A DNA stretch of 64,000 nt from Bordetella pertussis 18323 (GCF_000306945.1 NC_018518.1:2976001-3040000); one strand, 5' to 3'; counted from the stretch's first letter, positions 1-9,399 are shown. Made by a program: numbers and translations. Notes: a model not told the origin generated them from the letters alone.

Positions 1-824
1 TGTCGCTGCCGGCGCTCCTGTTTCGCGCCATGGCCCAGGCCGACTTGCGCCAGCTGGCCGACTACTGGGACTTCACGGCCGCGGTGGCCGGCGGCATCGC
101 CCTGACATTCGGAGCCGCCATCCTGGCCTGCCGCCGCGACGGCGCGCGGCTGACGGACCTGAGCCTGGAAGGCCTGGCCACCTCGTACGGCAACGCCGGC
201 TACATGGGCATCCCGCTGTGCCTGGCGCTGCTGGGCCCGGCCAGCCTGGCACCCGCCATCATCACCACCTTGCTGACGGCCTGCGTCCTGTTTGGCGTGG
301 CCATCGCGCTGATCGAGTTCGACCAGCACCGCGACCGCCACTGGAGCGCCACCCTGCTCAAAGTGGCGCGGGCGCTGCTGCGCAACCCCTTGCTGGCCGC
401 GCCCCTGCTGGGGCTGGCCTGTGCGGCCGCCGGCATCACGCTGCCAGCCGGGCTGGACAACTATGCGGCGCTGCTGGGCGCCTTGGCCAGCCCTTGCGCG
501 CTGGTGACCATCGGCCTGTTCCTGGCGCAATCGCAGCCCGGCGGCGACCGCGGCACGGTGGGGCTCATGGTGGGCGGCAAGCTGCTGCTGCACCCCGCCG
601 TCACGGCGGTGCTGGCATTCGCGGTGTTCGACATGCCGCCCTTGTGGGCCTGGTGCGCGGTGCTGATGGCCGCCCTGCCCATAGGCACCGGCCCCTTCAT
701 GCTGGCCCAGCTCTACGGACGCGACGCGCGCCCTTCGTCGCGCGCCATCCTGCTGTCGACGGTGCTGTCGGTGCCCACCATCACGGCGCTGGTGGCATGG
801 ATAGGCCGCCAGCCCCTGGGCTGA
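1..824 (+). CDS. AEC (auxin efflux carrier) family transporter, 5' partial
   Basis: This is the C-terminal part of an inner-membrane permease of the AEC family, whose members export small organic acids such as malonate. The frame is open from the first bases, and the residues before the first internal ATG (position 30) read LPALLFRAMA, typical of the first helices of this family, so the gene starts upstream of the window. About 270 residues are visible. They consist mostly of hydrophobic helices, and the glycine-rich stretch SYGNAGYMGIPL is a family hallmark. The gene ends at TGA 822-824, and a 140-bp gap separates it from the next gene on the same strand. The substrate cannot be told from sequence. 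Confidence 0.85.
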   Translation, partial: SLPALLFRAMAQADLRQLADYWDFTAAVAGGIALTFGAAILACRRDGARLTDLSLEGLATSYGNAGYMGIPLCLALLGPASLAPAIITTLLTACVLFGVAIALIEFDQHRDRHWSATLLKVARALLRNPLLAAPLLGLACAAAGITLPAGLDNYAALLGALASPCALVTIGLFLAQSQPGGDRGTVGLMVGGKLLLHPAVTAVLAFAVFDMPPLWAWCAVLMAALPIGTGPFMLAQLYGRDARPSSRAILLSTVLSVPTITALVAWIGRQPLG

Positions 825-965
825 GCCCTCTCCGACAAATAACCAAAAGAAATTAAGAAATCAACAATAACTAGTTCGGGAAATTTGCCGCCCGTCCTAT
901 ATTGCAATGACCCAGGGCGCGCCAGCGCCCTGTCCCTTTTCTTACACCCCCTCCGGGATGTCATC

Positions 966-2192
966 ATGAGTATCAATACCTCCACCCTCGACCTGCCGTC
1001 GGCGCTGCCGCCGATCCGCATCAACCACAAGCCGCTGTGGGCGGCGCTGTTGCTGGTGCTGGCCGGCGCGGCCTATCTGCTGCAAAGCGTCGGGTGGCGC
1101 CAGAGCGCGCTATGGGTGGTGGGCGCCCTGCTGGGCGTAACGCTCTACCATGCGTCGTTCGGCTTCACCCAGGCCTGGCGCGTCTTCGTGTCCGACCGGC
1201 GCGGCGCCGGCCTGCGCGCCCAGATGGTCATGCTGGCCGTCGGCGTGCTGCTGTTCTTCCCCTTCCTCGCGCAAGGCACCCTGGGGGGCCAGCTCGTCAG
1301 CGGCTTTGTCTCGCCGCCGGGCGTGTCGGTCGTGCTGGGCGCCTTCCTGTTCGGCATCGGCATGCAGCTGGGCGGCGGCTGCGCCTCGGGCACCCTGTTC
1401 GCCGTCGGCGGCGGCAATACCCGCATGCTGGTCACCCTGCTGTTCTTCATCGTCGGCTCGGTCATCGCGACGGCCAACTTCGGCTGGTGGTCGGCCCTGC
1501 CCGCGCTGCCGCCCACCTCGCTGATCAAGAGCTGGGGGCTGCCGGGCGCGCTGCTGGCCAACCTGGCCGTATTCGCCCTGATCGCCTGGACGACCACCGT
1601 GCTGGAAAAGCGCCGCCATGGCCAGCTCATTTCGCACGCCGCGCGTACCAGCCGCACGCCGTCGCTGCTGCAAGGCCCGTGGCCCATGGTCTGGGGCGGC
1701 ATTGCCCTGGTGGTGCTGAACTTCGCCACGCTGGCCCTGGCCGGCCGGCCCTGGGGCATCACCTCGGCCTTTGCGCTGTGGGGCGCCAAGGCGCTGGACG
1801 TGCTGGGCGGAGATGTGGCGAGCTGGGCCTATTGGTCCAGGCAGCAGGCCGCGCTGGCCGCGCCGGTGCGCCAGGACATCACCTCGGTCATGGACATCGG
1901 CCTGATGCTGGGCGCGCTGGCAGCCGCCTCGGCCGCCGGCAAGTTCGCCCCGGTGTGGAAAGTGCCGGCCCGCTCGCTGCTGGCCGCCGTGGTGGGCGGC
2001 CTGCTGCTGGGCTACGGCGCGCGGCTGGCCTTCGGCTGCAATATCGGCGCCTATTTCAGCGGCATCCTGTCCGGCAGCCTGCACGCCTGGCTGTGGCTGC
2101 CGGCGGCCTTCCTGGGCAGCGCGCTGGGCGTGCGGCTGCGCCCCTGGTTCGGGTTGGCGGTGGAAAAGACGCCCGCGGCCTCCAGCTGCTGA
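966..2192 (+). CDS. YeeE/YedE family (sulfur-compound) membrane transporter
   Basis: Predicted 408-residue inner-membrane protein of the YeeE/YedE (DUF395) family; characterised members carry thiosulfate into the cell. Two copies of the family signature are visible: a Gly-rich GGGCASGTL motif in the first half and GARLAFGCNIGAYFSG in the second. Each contains the conserved cysteine that in YeeE passes thiosulfate along the channel. About ten hydrophobic segments can be counted. The ATG at 966 is chosen because it begins the charged N-terminus just before the first membrane segment; an in-frame upstream extension has no conserved character. Thiosulfate as the substrate is inferred from the family. 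Confidence 0.85.
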   Translation: MSINTSTLDLPSALPPIRINHKPLWAALLLVLAGAAYLLQSVGWRQSALWVVGALLGVTLYHASFGFTQAWRVFVSDRRGAGLRAQMVMLAVGVLLFFPFLAQGTLGGQLVSGFVSPPGVSVVLGAFLFGIGMQLGGGCASGTLFAVGGGNTRMLVTLLFFIVGSVIATANFGWWSALPALPPTSLIKSWGLPGALLANLAVFALIAWTTTVLEKRRHGQLISHAARTSRTPSLLQGPWPMVWGGIALVVLNFATLALAGRPWGITSAFALWGAKALDVLGGDVASWAYWSRQQAALAAPVRQDITSVMDIGLMLGALAAASAAGKFAPVWKVPARSLLAAVVGGLLLGYGARLAFGCNIGAYFSGILSGSLHAWLWLPAAFLGSALGVRLRPWFGLAVEKTPAASSC

Positions 2193-2267
2193 GCCCCGGC
2201 GCGGCCAGCCAGCCGTAAACCGGCATCTGGTATGGTTGCCTCCATTACCGCCCCCCGGAGATGGAGC

Positions 2268-3929
2268 ATGAACTGGATTGCTGGCCGCTATACGACATTC
2301 GCGCTGATGCTGATCGGCGCCGCCCTGACCTCGGCGCTGGCGGTCCATTCGTCGCGCGCCTGGCTGTGGGCAGCCGTCCCCTTCGTGCTGCTGTCCCTGC
2401 TCGGCGTATACGACCTGCTGCAGACCCGCCACGCCATCCGGCGCAACTACCCGGTCCTGGGCAACCTGCGCTTCCTGTTCGAACTCATCCGGCCCGAGAT
2501 CCGCCAGTACTTCCTCGAAGACGATACCCACGCCTCGCCGTTCTCGCGCGCGCAGCGCTCCATCGTCTACCAGCGCGCCAAGCAGGACATCGACAAGCGG
2601 CCCTTCGGCACGCAGGAAGATGTCTATGGCGACCGCTACGAGTGGATCAATCACTCCATGACGCCGGCGCACGTGGCCGATGCCGACTTCCGCGTCACGG
2701 TGGGCGGCCCCGAGTGCCGCCAGCCGTATTCCATGTCGGCCTTCAACATCTCGGCCATGAGCTTCGGCGCGCTCTCGGCCAACGCCGTGCTGGCCCTCAA
2801 CGAAGGCGCGCGCATCGGCGACTTCGCGCATGACACCGGCGAAGGCGGGATCAGCCGCTACCACCGTGAGCGCGGCGGATCGCTGGTCTGGAATATCGGC
2901 TCGGGTTATTTCGGCTGCCGCGACGCCCACGGCGCCTTTTCCGAGGAAGCCTTCGTCAAGAACGCCTGTACGCCGCAGGTGAAGATGATAGAAATCAAGC
3001 TGTCGCAAGGCGCCAAGCCGGGCCACGGCGGCATCCTGCCCGCCGGCAAGGTCACCCCGGAAATCGCCGAGGCGCGCGGCGTGCCGGCCTGGCAGGACTG
3101 CAACTCGCCCTCCAGCCACAGCGCCTTCGACTCGCCGGTCGGCCTGCTGCATTTCGTGGCGCGGCTTCGCGAGCTGTCCGGCGGCAAGCCGGTCGGCTTC
3201 AAGTTCTGCGTCGGCCACCCGTGGGAATGGTTCGCCATCGTCAAGGCCATGCTGCAAACCAATATCACGCCGGACTTCATCGTGGTCGACGGCGCCGAAG
3301 GCGGCACCGGCGCCGCCCCGGTGGAATTCGTCGACCACGTCGGCACGCCGCTGCGCGAGGCGCTGCGGCTGGTGCACAACACCCTGATCGGCGTGAACCT
3401 GCGCGACCGCATCAAGCTGGGCGCGTCGGGCAAGATCATCACCGCCTTCGACATGGCGCGCGCCATGGCCATGGGAGCGGACTGGTGCAACGCCGCGCGC
3501 GGCTTCATGTTCGCCATCGGCTGCATCCAGGCGCAGGCCTGCCATACCGGCAAATGCCCCACCGGCGTCACGACCCAGGACCCGCTGCGCCAACGCGCGC
3601 TGGTCGTGCCGGACAAGGCGCAGCGCGTGGCCAACTTCCACGGCAATACGCTGCACGCCCTGGCCGAGCTGCTGGGCGCCGCCGGCCTGACCCACCCGGG
3701 GCAGCTGCGTCCGCACCATATCGCGCGGCGCATCTCGTCGAGCGAAGTACGCCTGCTGTCGGCGCTGTTTCCCGAACTGGCGCCGGGCGAGCTGCTGCGC
3801 GGCGAATTCCGCCATCATGTGTTCCAGGTGGGCTGGGGCATGGCGCAGGCCGACTCGTTCCAGCCCGCCATGGACATCAGCGCGGCGCTGGCCGCGCTGC
3901 GCCCGGCCGGCGCGCCTGCGCACGCCTAG
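2268..3929 (+). CDS. FMN-binding glutamate synthase domain protein
   Basis: A 553-residue protein with two N-terminal hydrophobic segments (about residues 8-45) followed by a domain like the FMN-binding central domain of glutamate synthase large subunit. Visible family features are GAKPGHGG, the flavin-barrel segment DFIVVDGAEGGTGAAP, and three cysteines in CIQAQACHTGKC, the arrangement that binds a 3Fe-4S cluster. There is no glutaminase domain, so it is not a complete glutamate synthase; membrane-anchored stand-alone members of this group have no firmly assigned reaction. ATG 2268 is preceded by GGAG at 2257-2260. The TAG stop lies inside CCTAGC, the target site of the adjacent IS481, so the coding sequence is intact. 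Confidence 0.85.
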   Translation: MNWIAGRYTTFALMLIGAALTSALAVHSSRAWLWAAVPFVLLSLLGVYDLLQTRHAIRRNYPVLGNLRFLFELIRPEIRQYFLEDDTHASPFSRAQRSIVYQRAKQDIDKRPFGTQEDVYGDRYEWINHSMTPAHVADADFRVTVGGPECRQPYSMSAFNISAMSFGALSANAVLALNEGARIGDFAHDTGEGGISRYHRERGGSLVWNIGSGYFGCRDAHGAFSEEAFVKNACTPQVKMIEIKLSQGAKPGHGGILPAGKVTPEIAEARGVPAWQDCNSPSSHSAFDSPVGLLHFVARLRELSGGKPVGFKFCVGHPWEWFAIVKAMLQTNITPDFIVVDGAEGGTGAAPVEFVDHVGTPLREALRLVHNTLIGVNLRDRIKLGASGKIITAFDMARAMAMGADWCNAARGFMFAIGCIQAQACHTGKCPTGVTTQDPLRQRALVVPDKAQRVANFHGNTLHALAELLGAAGLTHPGQLRPHHIARRISSSEVRLLSALFPELAPGELLRGEFRHHVFQVGWGMAQADSFQPAMDISAALAALRPAGAPAHA

Positions 3930-3930
3930 C

Positions 3931-4973
3931 TGTGAAGATTCAATAGGTTGTATGCATGGTTCATCCGAACCGGATTTGAGAAACTGGAAATCGCCGACCC
4001 CCCAGTTCACTCAAGGAGCCCGGCCGGATGAACACCCATAAGCATGCCCGATTGACCTTCCTACGTCGACTCGAAATGGTCCAGCAATTGATCGCCCATC
4101 AAGTTTGTGTGCCTGAAGCGGCCCGCGCCTATGGGGTCACCGCGCCGACTGTGCGCAAATGGCTGGGCCGCTTCCTGGCTCAGGGCCAGGCGGGCTTGGC
4201 CGATGCGTCCTCGCGCCCGACGGTCTCGCCCCGAGCGATTGCGCCGGCCAAGGCGCTGGCTATCGTGGAGCTGCGCCGCAAGCGGCTGACCCAAGCGCGC
4301 ATCGCCCAGGCGCTGGGCGTGTCAGCCAGCACCGTCAGCCGCGTCCTGGCCCGCGCCGGTCTGTCGCACCTGGCCGACCTGGAGCCGGCCGAGCCGGTGG
4401 TGCGCTACGAGCATCAGGCCCCCGGCGATCTGCTGCACATCGACATCAAGAAGCTGGGACGTATCCAGCGCCCTGGCCACCGGGTCACGGGCAACCGACG
4501 CGATACCGTTGAGGGGGCCGGCTGGGACTTCGTCTTCGTGGCCATCGATGACCACGCCCGCGTGGCCTTCACCGACATCCACCCCGACGAGCGCTTCCCC
4601 AGCGCCGTCCAGTTCCTCAAGGACGCAGTGGCCTACTACCAGCGCCTGGGCGTGACCATCCAGCGCTTGCTCACCGACAATGGCTCGGCCTTTCGCAGCC
4701 GCGCCTTCGCCGCGCTGTGCCATGAGCTGGGCATCAAGCACCGCTTTACCCGACCTTACCGCCCACAGACCAATGGCAAGGCCGAACGCTTCATCCAGTC
4801 GGCCTTGCGTGAGTGGGCTTACGCTCACACCTACCAGAACTCCCAACACCGAGCCGATGCCATGAAATCCTGGCTACACCACTACAACTGGCATCGACCC
4901 CACCAAGGCATCGGGCGCGCTGTACCCATCTCCAGACTCAACCTGGACGAATACAACCTATTGACAGTTCACA
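3931..4973 (+). mobile_element. IS481 copy 1 (first of a tandem pair)
   Basis: A 1,043-bp element with imperfect terminal inverted repeats (left TGTGAAGATTCAATAGG, right end complementary to TGTGAACTGTCAATAGG). It is flanked by CCTAGC at 3925-3930 and 4974-4979. IS481 is known to target CTAG-centred hexamers. The left target hexamer contains the stop codon of the glutamate-synthase-like gene. The leader just before the transposase reads CCGACCCCCCAG, a variant shared with the copies at 4980 and 51855 but not with the other three. Confidence 0.97.
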
Positions 4974-4978
4974 CCTAG
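4028..4978 (+). CDS. IS481 transposase
   Basis: A 316-residue DDE transposase. The N-terminal third carries two helix-turn-helix segments (about residues 20-50 and 85-110). The catalytic triad is visible as D139 (LLHIDI), D217 (LLTDNGS) and E253 (KAERF), with the 35-residue D-to-E spacing of the IS3/IS481 group. An AAGGAG at 4012-4017 precedes the ATG. The last residue (Thr) and the TAG stop lie outside the element, in the target hexamer CCTAGC, so the frame is closed by target DNA. Confidence 0.97.
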   Translation: MNTHKHARLTFLRRLEMVQQLIAHQVCVPEAARAYGVTAPTVRKWLGRFLAQGQAGLADASSRPTVSPRAIAPAKALAIVELRRKRLTQARIAQALGVSASTVSRVLARAGLSHLADLEPAEPVVRYEHQAPGDLLHIDIKKLGRIQRPGHRVTGNRRDTVEGAGWDFVFVAIDDHARVAFTDIHPDERFPSAVQFLKDAVAYYQRLGVTIQRLLTDNGSAFRSRAFAALCHELGIKHRFTRPYRPQTNGKAERFIQSALREWAYAHTYQNSQHRADAMKSWLHHYNWHRPHQGIGRAVPISRLNLDEYNLLTVHT

Positions 4979-4979
4979 C
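4974..4979. repeat. Single CCTAGC target hexamer shared by two tandem IS481 copies
   Basis: The order is CCTAGC, IS481, CCTAGC, IS481, CCTAGC, at 3925-3930, 4974-4979 and 6023-6028. The middle hexamer serves as the right duplication of copy 1 and the left duplication of copy 2, and it supplies the TAG stop of the first transposase. Confidence 0.95.
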
Positions 4980-6022
4980 TGTGAAGATTCAATAGGTTGT
5001 ATGCATGGTTCATCCGAACCGGATTTGAGAAACTGGAAATCGCCGACCCCCCAGTTCACTCAAGGAGCCCGGCCGGATGAACACCCATAAGCATGCCCGA
5101 TTGACCTTCCTACGTCGACTCGAAATGGTCCAGCAATTGATCGCCCATCAAGTTTGTGTGCCTGAAGCGGCCCGCGCCTATGGGGTCACCGCGCCGACTG
5201 TGCGCAAATGGCTGGGCCGCTTCCTGGCTCAGGGCCAGGCGGGCTTGGCCGATGCGTCCTCGCGCCCGACGGTCTCGCCCCGAGCGATTGCGCCGGCCAA
5301 GGCGCTGGCTATCGTGGAGCTGCGCCGCAAGCGGCTGACCCAAGCGCGCATCGCCCAGGCGCTGGGCGTGTCAGCCAGCACCGTCAGCCGCGTCCTGGCC
5401 CGCGCCGGTCTGTCGCACCTGGCCGACCTGGAGCCGGCCGAGCCGGTGGTGCGCTACGAGCATCAGGCCCCCGGCGATCTGCTGCACATCGACATCAAGA
5501 AGCTGGGACGTATCCAGCGCCCTGGCCACCGGGTCACGGGCAACCGACGCGATACCGTTGAGGGGGCCGGCTGGGACTTCGTCTTCGTGGCCATCGATGA
5601 CCACGCCCGCGTGGCCTTCACCGACATCCACCCCGACGAGCGCTTCCCCAGCGCCGTCCAGTTCCTCAAGGACGCAGTGGCCTACTACCAGCGCCTGGGC
5701 GTGACCATCCAGCGCTTGCTCACCGACAATGGCTCGGCCTTTCGCAGCCGCGCCTTCGCCGCGCTGTGCCATGAGCTGGGCATCAAGCACCGCTTTACCC
5801 GACCTTACCGCCCACAGACCAATGGCAAGGCCGAACGCTTCATCCAGTCGGCCTTGCGTGAGTGGGCTTACGCTCACACCTACCAGAACTCCCAACACCG
5901 AGCCGATGCCATGAAATCCTGGCTACACCACTACAACTGGCATCGACCCCACCAAGGCATCGGGCGCGCTGTACCCATCTCCAGACTCAACCTGGACGAA
6001 TACAACCTATTGACAGTTCACA
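4980..6022 (+). mobile_element. IS481 copy 2 (second of a tandem pair)
   Basis: A 1,043-bp element that appears identical to copy 1, displaced by exactly 1,049 bp (element plus one hexamer) in direct orientation. It is flanked by CCTAGC at 4974-4979 and 6023-6028. The pair could have arisen by insertion of a second element into the target hexamer of the first, or by an unequal duplication. Confidence 0.97.
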
Positions 6023-6027
6023 CCTAG
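5077..6027 (+). CDS. IS481 transposase
   Basis: A 316-residue transposase with the same protein sequence as the copy at 4028. The D139, D217, E253 triad is intact, and the stop is supplied by the flanking CCTAGC. Confidence 0.97.
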   Translation: MNTHKHARLTFLRRLEMVQQLIAHQVCVPEAARAYGVTAPTVRKWLGRFLAQGQAGLADASSRPTVSPRAIAPAKALAIVELRRKRLTQARIAQALGVSASTVSRVLARAGLSHLADLEPAEPVVRYEHQAPGDLLHIDIKKLGRIQRPGHRVTGNRRDTVEGAGWDFVFVAIDDHARVAFTDIHPDERFPSAVQFLKDAVAYYQRLGVTIQRLLTDNGSAFRSRAFAALCHELGIKHRFTRPYRPQTNGKAERFIQSALREWAYAHTYQNSQHRADAMKSWLHHYNWHRPHQGIGRAVPISRLNLDEYNLLTVHT

Positions 6028-6036
6028 CAAGGCCGG

Positions 6037-7467
6037 CTACAGCCAGCGCTCGAACAGGCGCGAAAACGCCTCCATGAAGCGATCGTCGGCGCCGCGATCG
6101 GCCCAGTTGCGCGGGTCGATCGGCACGGCGGCGGCGCGGTCGCGTTCGAACAGCGCCTCCATCTCGGCGCCGAAGCGGGCCCCGACGATAACCGCGTTGA
6201 GCTCGTAGTTCAATGCAAAACTGCGCCAATCCATGTTGCTCGACCCGACCGTGGACCACACGCCGTCGACCACCGCCGTCTTGGCGTGCAACAGCGCATC
6301 GCGCCGCTCGTACAGCTTGACGCCGGCATCGAGCAGGGCCTGGTAATGCGAGCGTCCCGCGTACCAGACCAGCGATGAATCGCTGAATCCCGGCAGGACC
6401 AGCGCCACATCGACCCCGCGCCGCGCGGCATCGGCCAGCACGCGCACGAAGGCCGGATCGGGCACGAAATAGGCCATGGTGATGTGAATCGACTGCCGCG
6501 CGCTTTCGAACGCCGACATCAGCGTCAGGTAAACGGTATAGCCGTCGCGCTCGTTGGGCTCGTTGGCCAGGATGCGCACATGCAGATCGCCCGGCGCGGG
6601 CACGCTCAGCCGCACCGCGCCGCCGCCCAGCGGCGCGCCGGTCTGCCGCAGCCAGCCGTCCTGGATGACGCGCTCGATCTCCGCCACCGCCGGTCCGCGC
6701 ACCGCGATATGGGTATCGCGCCACGGCGCGGTATCGGCACGGGACGCGGCCGGCCCGGGCGCCTGCGCCGCACGCCCCGAACCCGAGCCAGAGCGCGATC
6801 CGGACGAATAGACGCTGCTGATATTCAGCCCGCCCAGGAAGCCCACCTGACCGTCGACCACCAGCAGCTTGCGGTGGTTGCGCTGGTTGGGCGCCCAGCC
6901 CAGGCCGGCGCGCGCCGGGTTGACCGGATTGAACACCGCCACCTTGATTCCGCCCTGCTTGAGACGCTCGAACCACTGCCGCGGCGTATTCAGCGTGCCC
7001 ACCGCATCGACCATCACCGCCACCTCGACGCCGCGCTGGCGCGCCGCCATCAGGGCGTCGGCGAAACGCTGGCCGGCCTCGTCATCTTCGAAGATGTAGG
7101 TTTCCATGTGGATATAGCGGCGGGCCTGCGCGATGGCGTCGAGCATGCTGCGGTAGGTCGCCGGCCCGTCGGCCAGCAGGCGGACCTGGTTGCCCGCCAC
7201 CAAGGGGGCGCCGCTGATGGCCGCCTCGACGGCCAGGTGGCGCGCCATGGCATCGTCCCCGTCCCCGCCGGTCGCGTCCGTCACGATCGTGTGGCTGCGC
7301 TGCAGGCTTTGCCAGCCGTAGTCGGTGGACAGCCCGGCCTGGGCGCGCCGCTCGCGCAGCCCCTGCATGCCCGGCACCGTGGCGCATGCGCCCAACGCCG
7401 CCAACATGAACATGACGGCCACTTGGCGCGCCAGGCGGCACGCGAAGCCGCGCCTCAGGGTTGCCAT
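6037..7467 (-). CDS. Phospholipase D / cardiolipin synthase-like lipoprotein
   Basis: A 476-residue protein with two HKD motifs, HxK(x)4D, at about H198/K200 (HRKLLVVDG) and H394/K396 (HAKTAVVDG). These two motifs form the active site of phospholipase-D superfamily phosphatidyltransferases. ATG 7467 is chosen because it begins a lipoprotein signal ending in the lipobox LGAC (Cys28), which suggests a lipid anchor in the envelope. That topology is less usual than for ClsA-type enzymes, and the cardiolipin reaction is inferred from the family. The start overlaps the end of the upstream gene by 13 bp, suggesting a two-gene operon. The tandem IS481 lies just beyond the stop and does not disrupt it. 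Confidence 0.8.
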   Translation of the reverse strand: MATLRRGFACRLARQVAVMFMLAALGACATVPGMQGLRERRAQAGLSTDYGWQSLQRSHTIVTDATGGDGDDAMARHLAVEAAISGAPLVAGNQVRLLADGPATYRSMLDAIAQARRYIHMETYIFEDDEAGQRFADALMAARQRGVEVAVMVDAVGTLNTPRQWFERLKQGGIKVAVFNPVNPARAGLGWAPNQRNHRKLLVVDGQVGFLGGLNISSVYSSGSRSGSGSGRAAQAPGPAASRADTAPWRDTHIAVRGPAVAEIERVIQDGWLRQTGAPLGGGAVRLSVPAPGDLHVRILANEPNERDGYTVYLTLMSAFESARQSIHITMAYFVPDPAFVRVLADAARRGVDVALVLPGFSDSSLVWYAGRSHYQALLDAGVKLYERRDALLHAKTAVVDGVWSTVGSSNMDWRSFALNYELNAVIVGARFGAEMEALFERDRAAAVPIDPRNWADRGADDRFMEAFSRLFERWL

Positions 7468-8054
7468 TGCGTGCGCTGCGCCGGCGGGCGCGGGGCACGC
7501 GTGCGCCAGCCTGTGGGCGTGGACTGGCCACGTGCGCCCGGCCACCAGCGGCTGCGCGCCTTCTCTACCTGCAGGCCGCCGGCGTCGCGCAGCAGCGCGG
7601 CCGCGGCCTCTTCGTCGTCGGGATGCACCTGCACGGCAAGCAGCACCACCCGATCGCGCGCCAGCTGGCCGGCGTAGGCCGCCTCGGCGCGCGCGCGGCG
7701 CAGGCCGCTGGCCATCCAACAGGCGCCCGCCAGGGCGCCCGCATAGGCGCCCAATGCCGCGCCCACCACCATGCCCACGCGGCCGTAGCCGGTCAGCACG
7801 GGTACGATCACGCCGCCCAGGGTACCGATGGCCGCCAGCGCCGCGGCGCTGACAATGGCGCGCCAGCGCGCGGCGCGGGTGCGCAGGTCCGGCCCGAAAC
7901 GCCAGGCCGGCCGGCTCATCCGCCGGCCCGTACGATCCGGGTCGCCGTACAGGATACTGATTGCCTCTTCGCGAAAGCCGTCGCCGACCAACGCGTGCGC
8001 AGCGCTTCTCGCCGAAGGGACGCTATCGAACCGTGCCACCACGATCGACGACAT
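7455..8054 (-). CDS. Small membrane protein with a glycine-zipper-like segment
   Basis: A 199-residue protein of unknown function. It begins MSSIVVARFDSVPSARSAAHALVGDGF, resembling proteins that open with a ferredoxin-like 'general stress' fold. Two hydrophobic Ala/Gly-rich segments follow (about residues 68-120, with AAALAAIGTLGGVIVPVLTG and GAALGAYAGALAGA), then a cytoplasmic-looking tail with DPDDEEAA-like character. GGGAG lies 8 nt before ATG 8054 on the minus strand, a good Shine-Dalgarno. The gene overlaps the following phospholipase-D-like gene and is probably co-transcribed with it. Confidence 0.7.
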   Translation of the reverse strand: MSSIVVARFDSVPSARSAAHALVGDGFREEAISILYGDPDRTGRRMSRPAWRFGPDLRTRAARWRAIVSAAALAAIGTLGGVIVPVLTGYGRVGMVVGAALGAYAGALAGACWMASGLRRARAEAAYAGQLARDRVVLLAVQVHPDDEEAAAALLRDAGGLQVEKARSRWWPGARGQSTPTGWRTRAPRPPAQRTQWQP

Positions 8055-8319
8055 AGCGAATCTCCCACTTGGCCTTATGACACGCCCGTATTCTGACCGG
8101 GGCCCGCGCCGCACGCCTCTGGTTTGGCAACCAGCGGTAAAGCAGTATTTCCGCCGCCCGGAGCAGGCCGGCGCACGCCGGCGCGGGCGTGTCAATTGGC
8201 AACCGAATGCGAATCCGGCGCCCCCCTCTCGCGGCAGCCCGGGAACGGCGTTTGCGGCGCATCGCCGCCCCGCGCTTTTTTCTTTTCGTAAAAGTCCATT
8301 GCAGCCGGGACGTTAGCGC

Positions 8320-8350
8320 TTGACACCGACACGGCGCCGCCGCTCACAAT
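8320..8350 (+). promoter_or_regulatory. Possible promoter of egtD
   Basis: In the 331-bp gap 8055-8385 between divergent genes, TTGACA (8320-8325) is followed after 19 bp by CACAAT (8345-8350), 36 bp before the egtD start. The spacing is longer than ideal, so this is tentative. Nothing else is recognisable in the gap. Confidence 0.35.
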
Positions 8351-8385
8351 AGATCCCTTCCATCCCATCTGGAAGGAACCCCGTC

Positions 8386-9360
8386 ATGGCCCACACGCCA
8401 ACGATGCTTGCCGCCGCCGCGCCTTTCATGCCCGAGGCCACCGGCGTCGACCCGGCCCTGGACGCCCTGCTGGCCGGCCTGCAGGCGCATCCCGCCCGCA
8501 TCGACCCCAAATACCTGTACGACGCGCTCGGCTCCAGCCTGTTCGCCGCGATCACGCAGTTGCCCGAGTATTACCCCACACGCTGCGAAGCGGAAATCTT
8601 CGCCACCCACCTCGAGGCCATCGCCCGCCACACCGGGCCGGTTCGCACCCTGATAGACCTCGGCGCGGGCGACTGCGCCAAGGCCGAGCGCCTGTTGCCC
8701 TGTCTGCGGCCGCAGCGCTACGTGCCCATCGACATTTCCACCGATTTCCTCGGACAGGCCGTGGCGCGCGTGCGGCGCGCCCACCCCTGGCTGGACGTGC
8801 TGCCGCTGGGCCGCGACCTCAATGCGGGACTGGATCTGCCCGAGGCCATCGACGCCCAGGGCCGGCTGTTCTTCTATCCAGGCTCCAGCATCGGCAACCT
8901 CGACCCCGACGCCGCATTGGCACTGCTGGCCAGCCTGCGTGCGCAGGCGGGCGTCAGCGGCGGGCTGCTGATCGGCGTCGACCGCGTCAAGGCGCGCGCC
9001 ATCGTCGAACCCGCCTACGACGATGCCCTGCACCTGACCGGCGCCTTCAACCTGAACCTGTTGCGGCACGTCAACTCCGTACTCGGCAGCGATTTCGACG
9101 TACGCGACTGGACCCACGTCGCCCTCTACAACGAGCCGCGCAGCCGCATGGAAATGCACCTGCAGGCACGCAGCGACATACGCGTGCGCTGGCCCGGCGG
9201 CCAGCGGCGCTTCCAGGCCGACGAACGCATCCACACGGAAAACTCCTATAAATACACCATCGAACGCTTCGTCGACCTGCTGCGCCGCGCCGGCTACGGC
9301 GACATCCGGTACTGGTCGGACGCGCGCGACTGGTTTTCCGTATTCAGCGCCCGGGCCTGA
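8386..9360 (+). CDS. egtD: L-histidine N-alpha-methyltransferase (ergothioneine step 1)
   Basis: A 324-residue SAM-dependent methyltransferase that would trimethylate histidine to hercynine. Visible features are the Rossmann SAM site DLGAGDCAK, the N-terminal PKYLYDALGSSLFAAIT segment and the PGSSIGN loop typical of EgtD. The length matches the family (about 320). A strong ribosome site, GGAAGGAA, lies just before the ATG. The egtB gene follows in the same direction 39 bp downstream, as expected for the bacterial ergothioneine pathway, but it is frameshifted here, so hercynine would be the likely end product. Confidence 0.92.
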   Translation: MAHTPTMLAAAAPFMPEATGVDPALDALLAGLQAHPARIDPKYLYDALGSSLFAAITQLPEYYPTRCEAEIFATHLEAIARHTGPVRTLIDLGAGDCAKAERLLPCLRPQRYVPIDISTDFLGQAVARVRRAHPWLDVLPLGRDLNAGLDLPEAIDAQGRLFFYPGSSIGNLDPDAALALLASLRAQAGVSGGLLIGVDRVKARAIVEPAYDDALHLTGAFNLNLLRHVNSVLGSDFDVRDWTHVALYNEPRSRMEMHLQARSDIRVRWPGGQRRFQADERIHTENSYKYTIERFVDLLRRAGYGDIRYWSDARDWFSVFSARA

Positions 9361-9399
9361 ACCCTGGCCCGCCCCACCGCCATGCGCCAAGGAGCTTCC

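Noticed and set aside
1110..4010. A 966-codon open frame on the minus strand, and similar long antisense frames (for example 13193-14950 and 6484-7677).
   Set aside because: They are antisense to clear genes, have Arg/Ala/Gly/His-rich composition without domains, and are expected in high-GC DNA.
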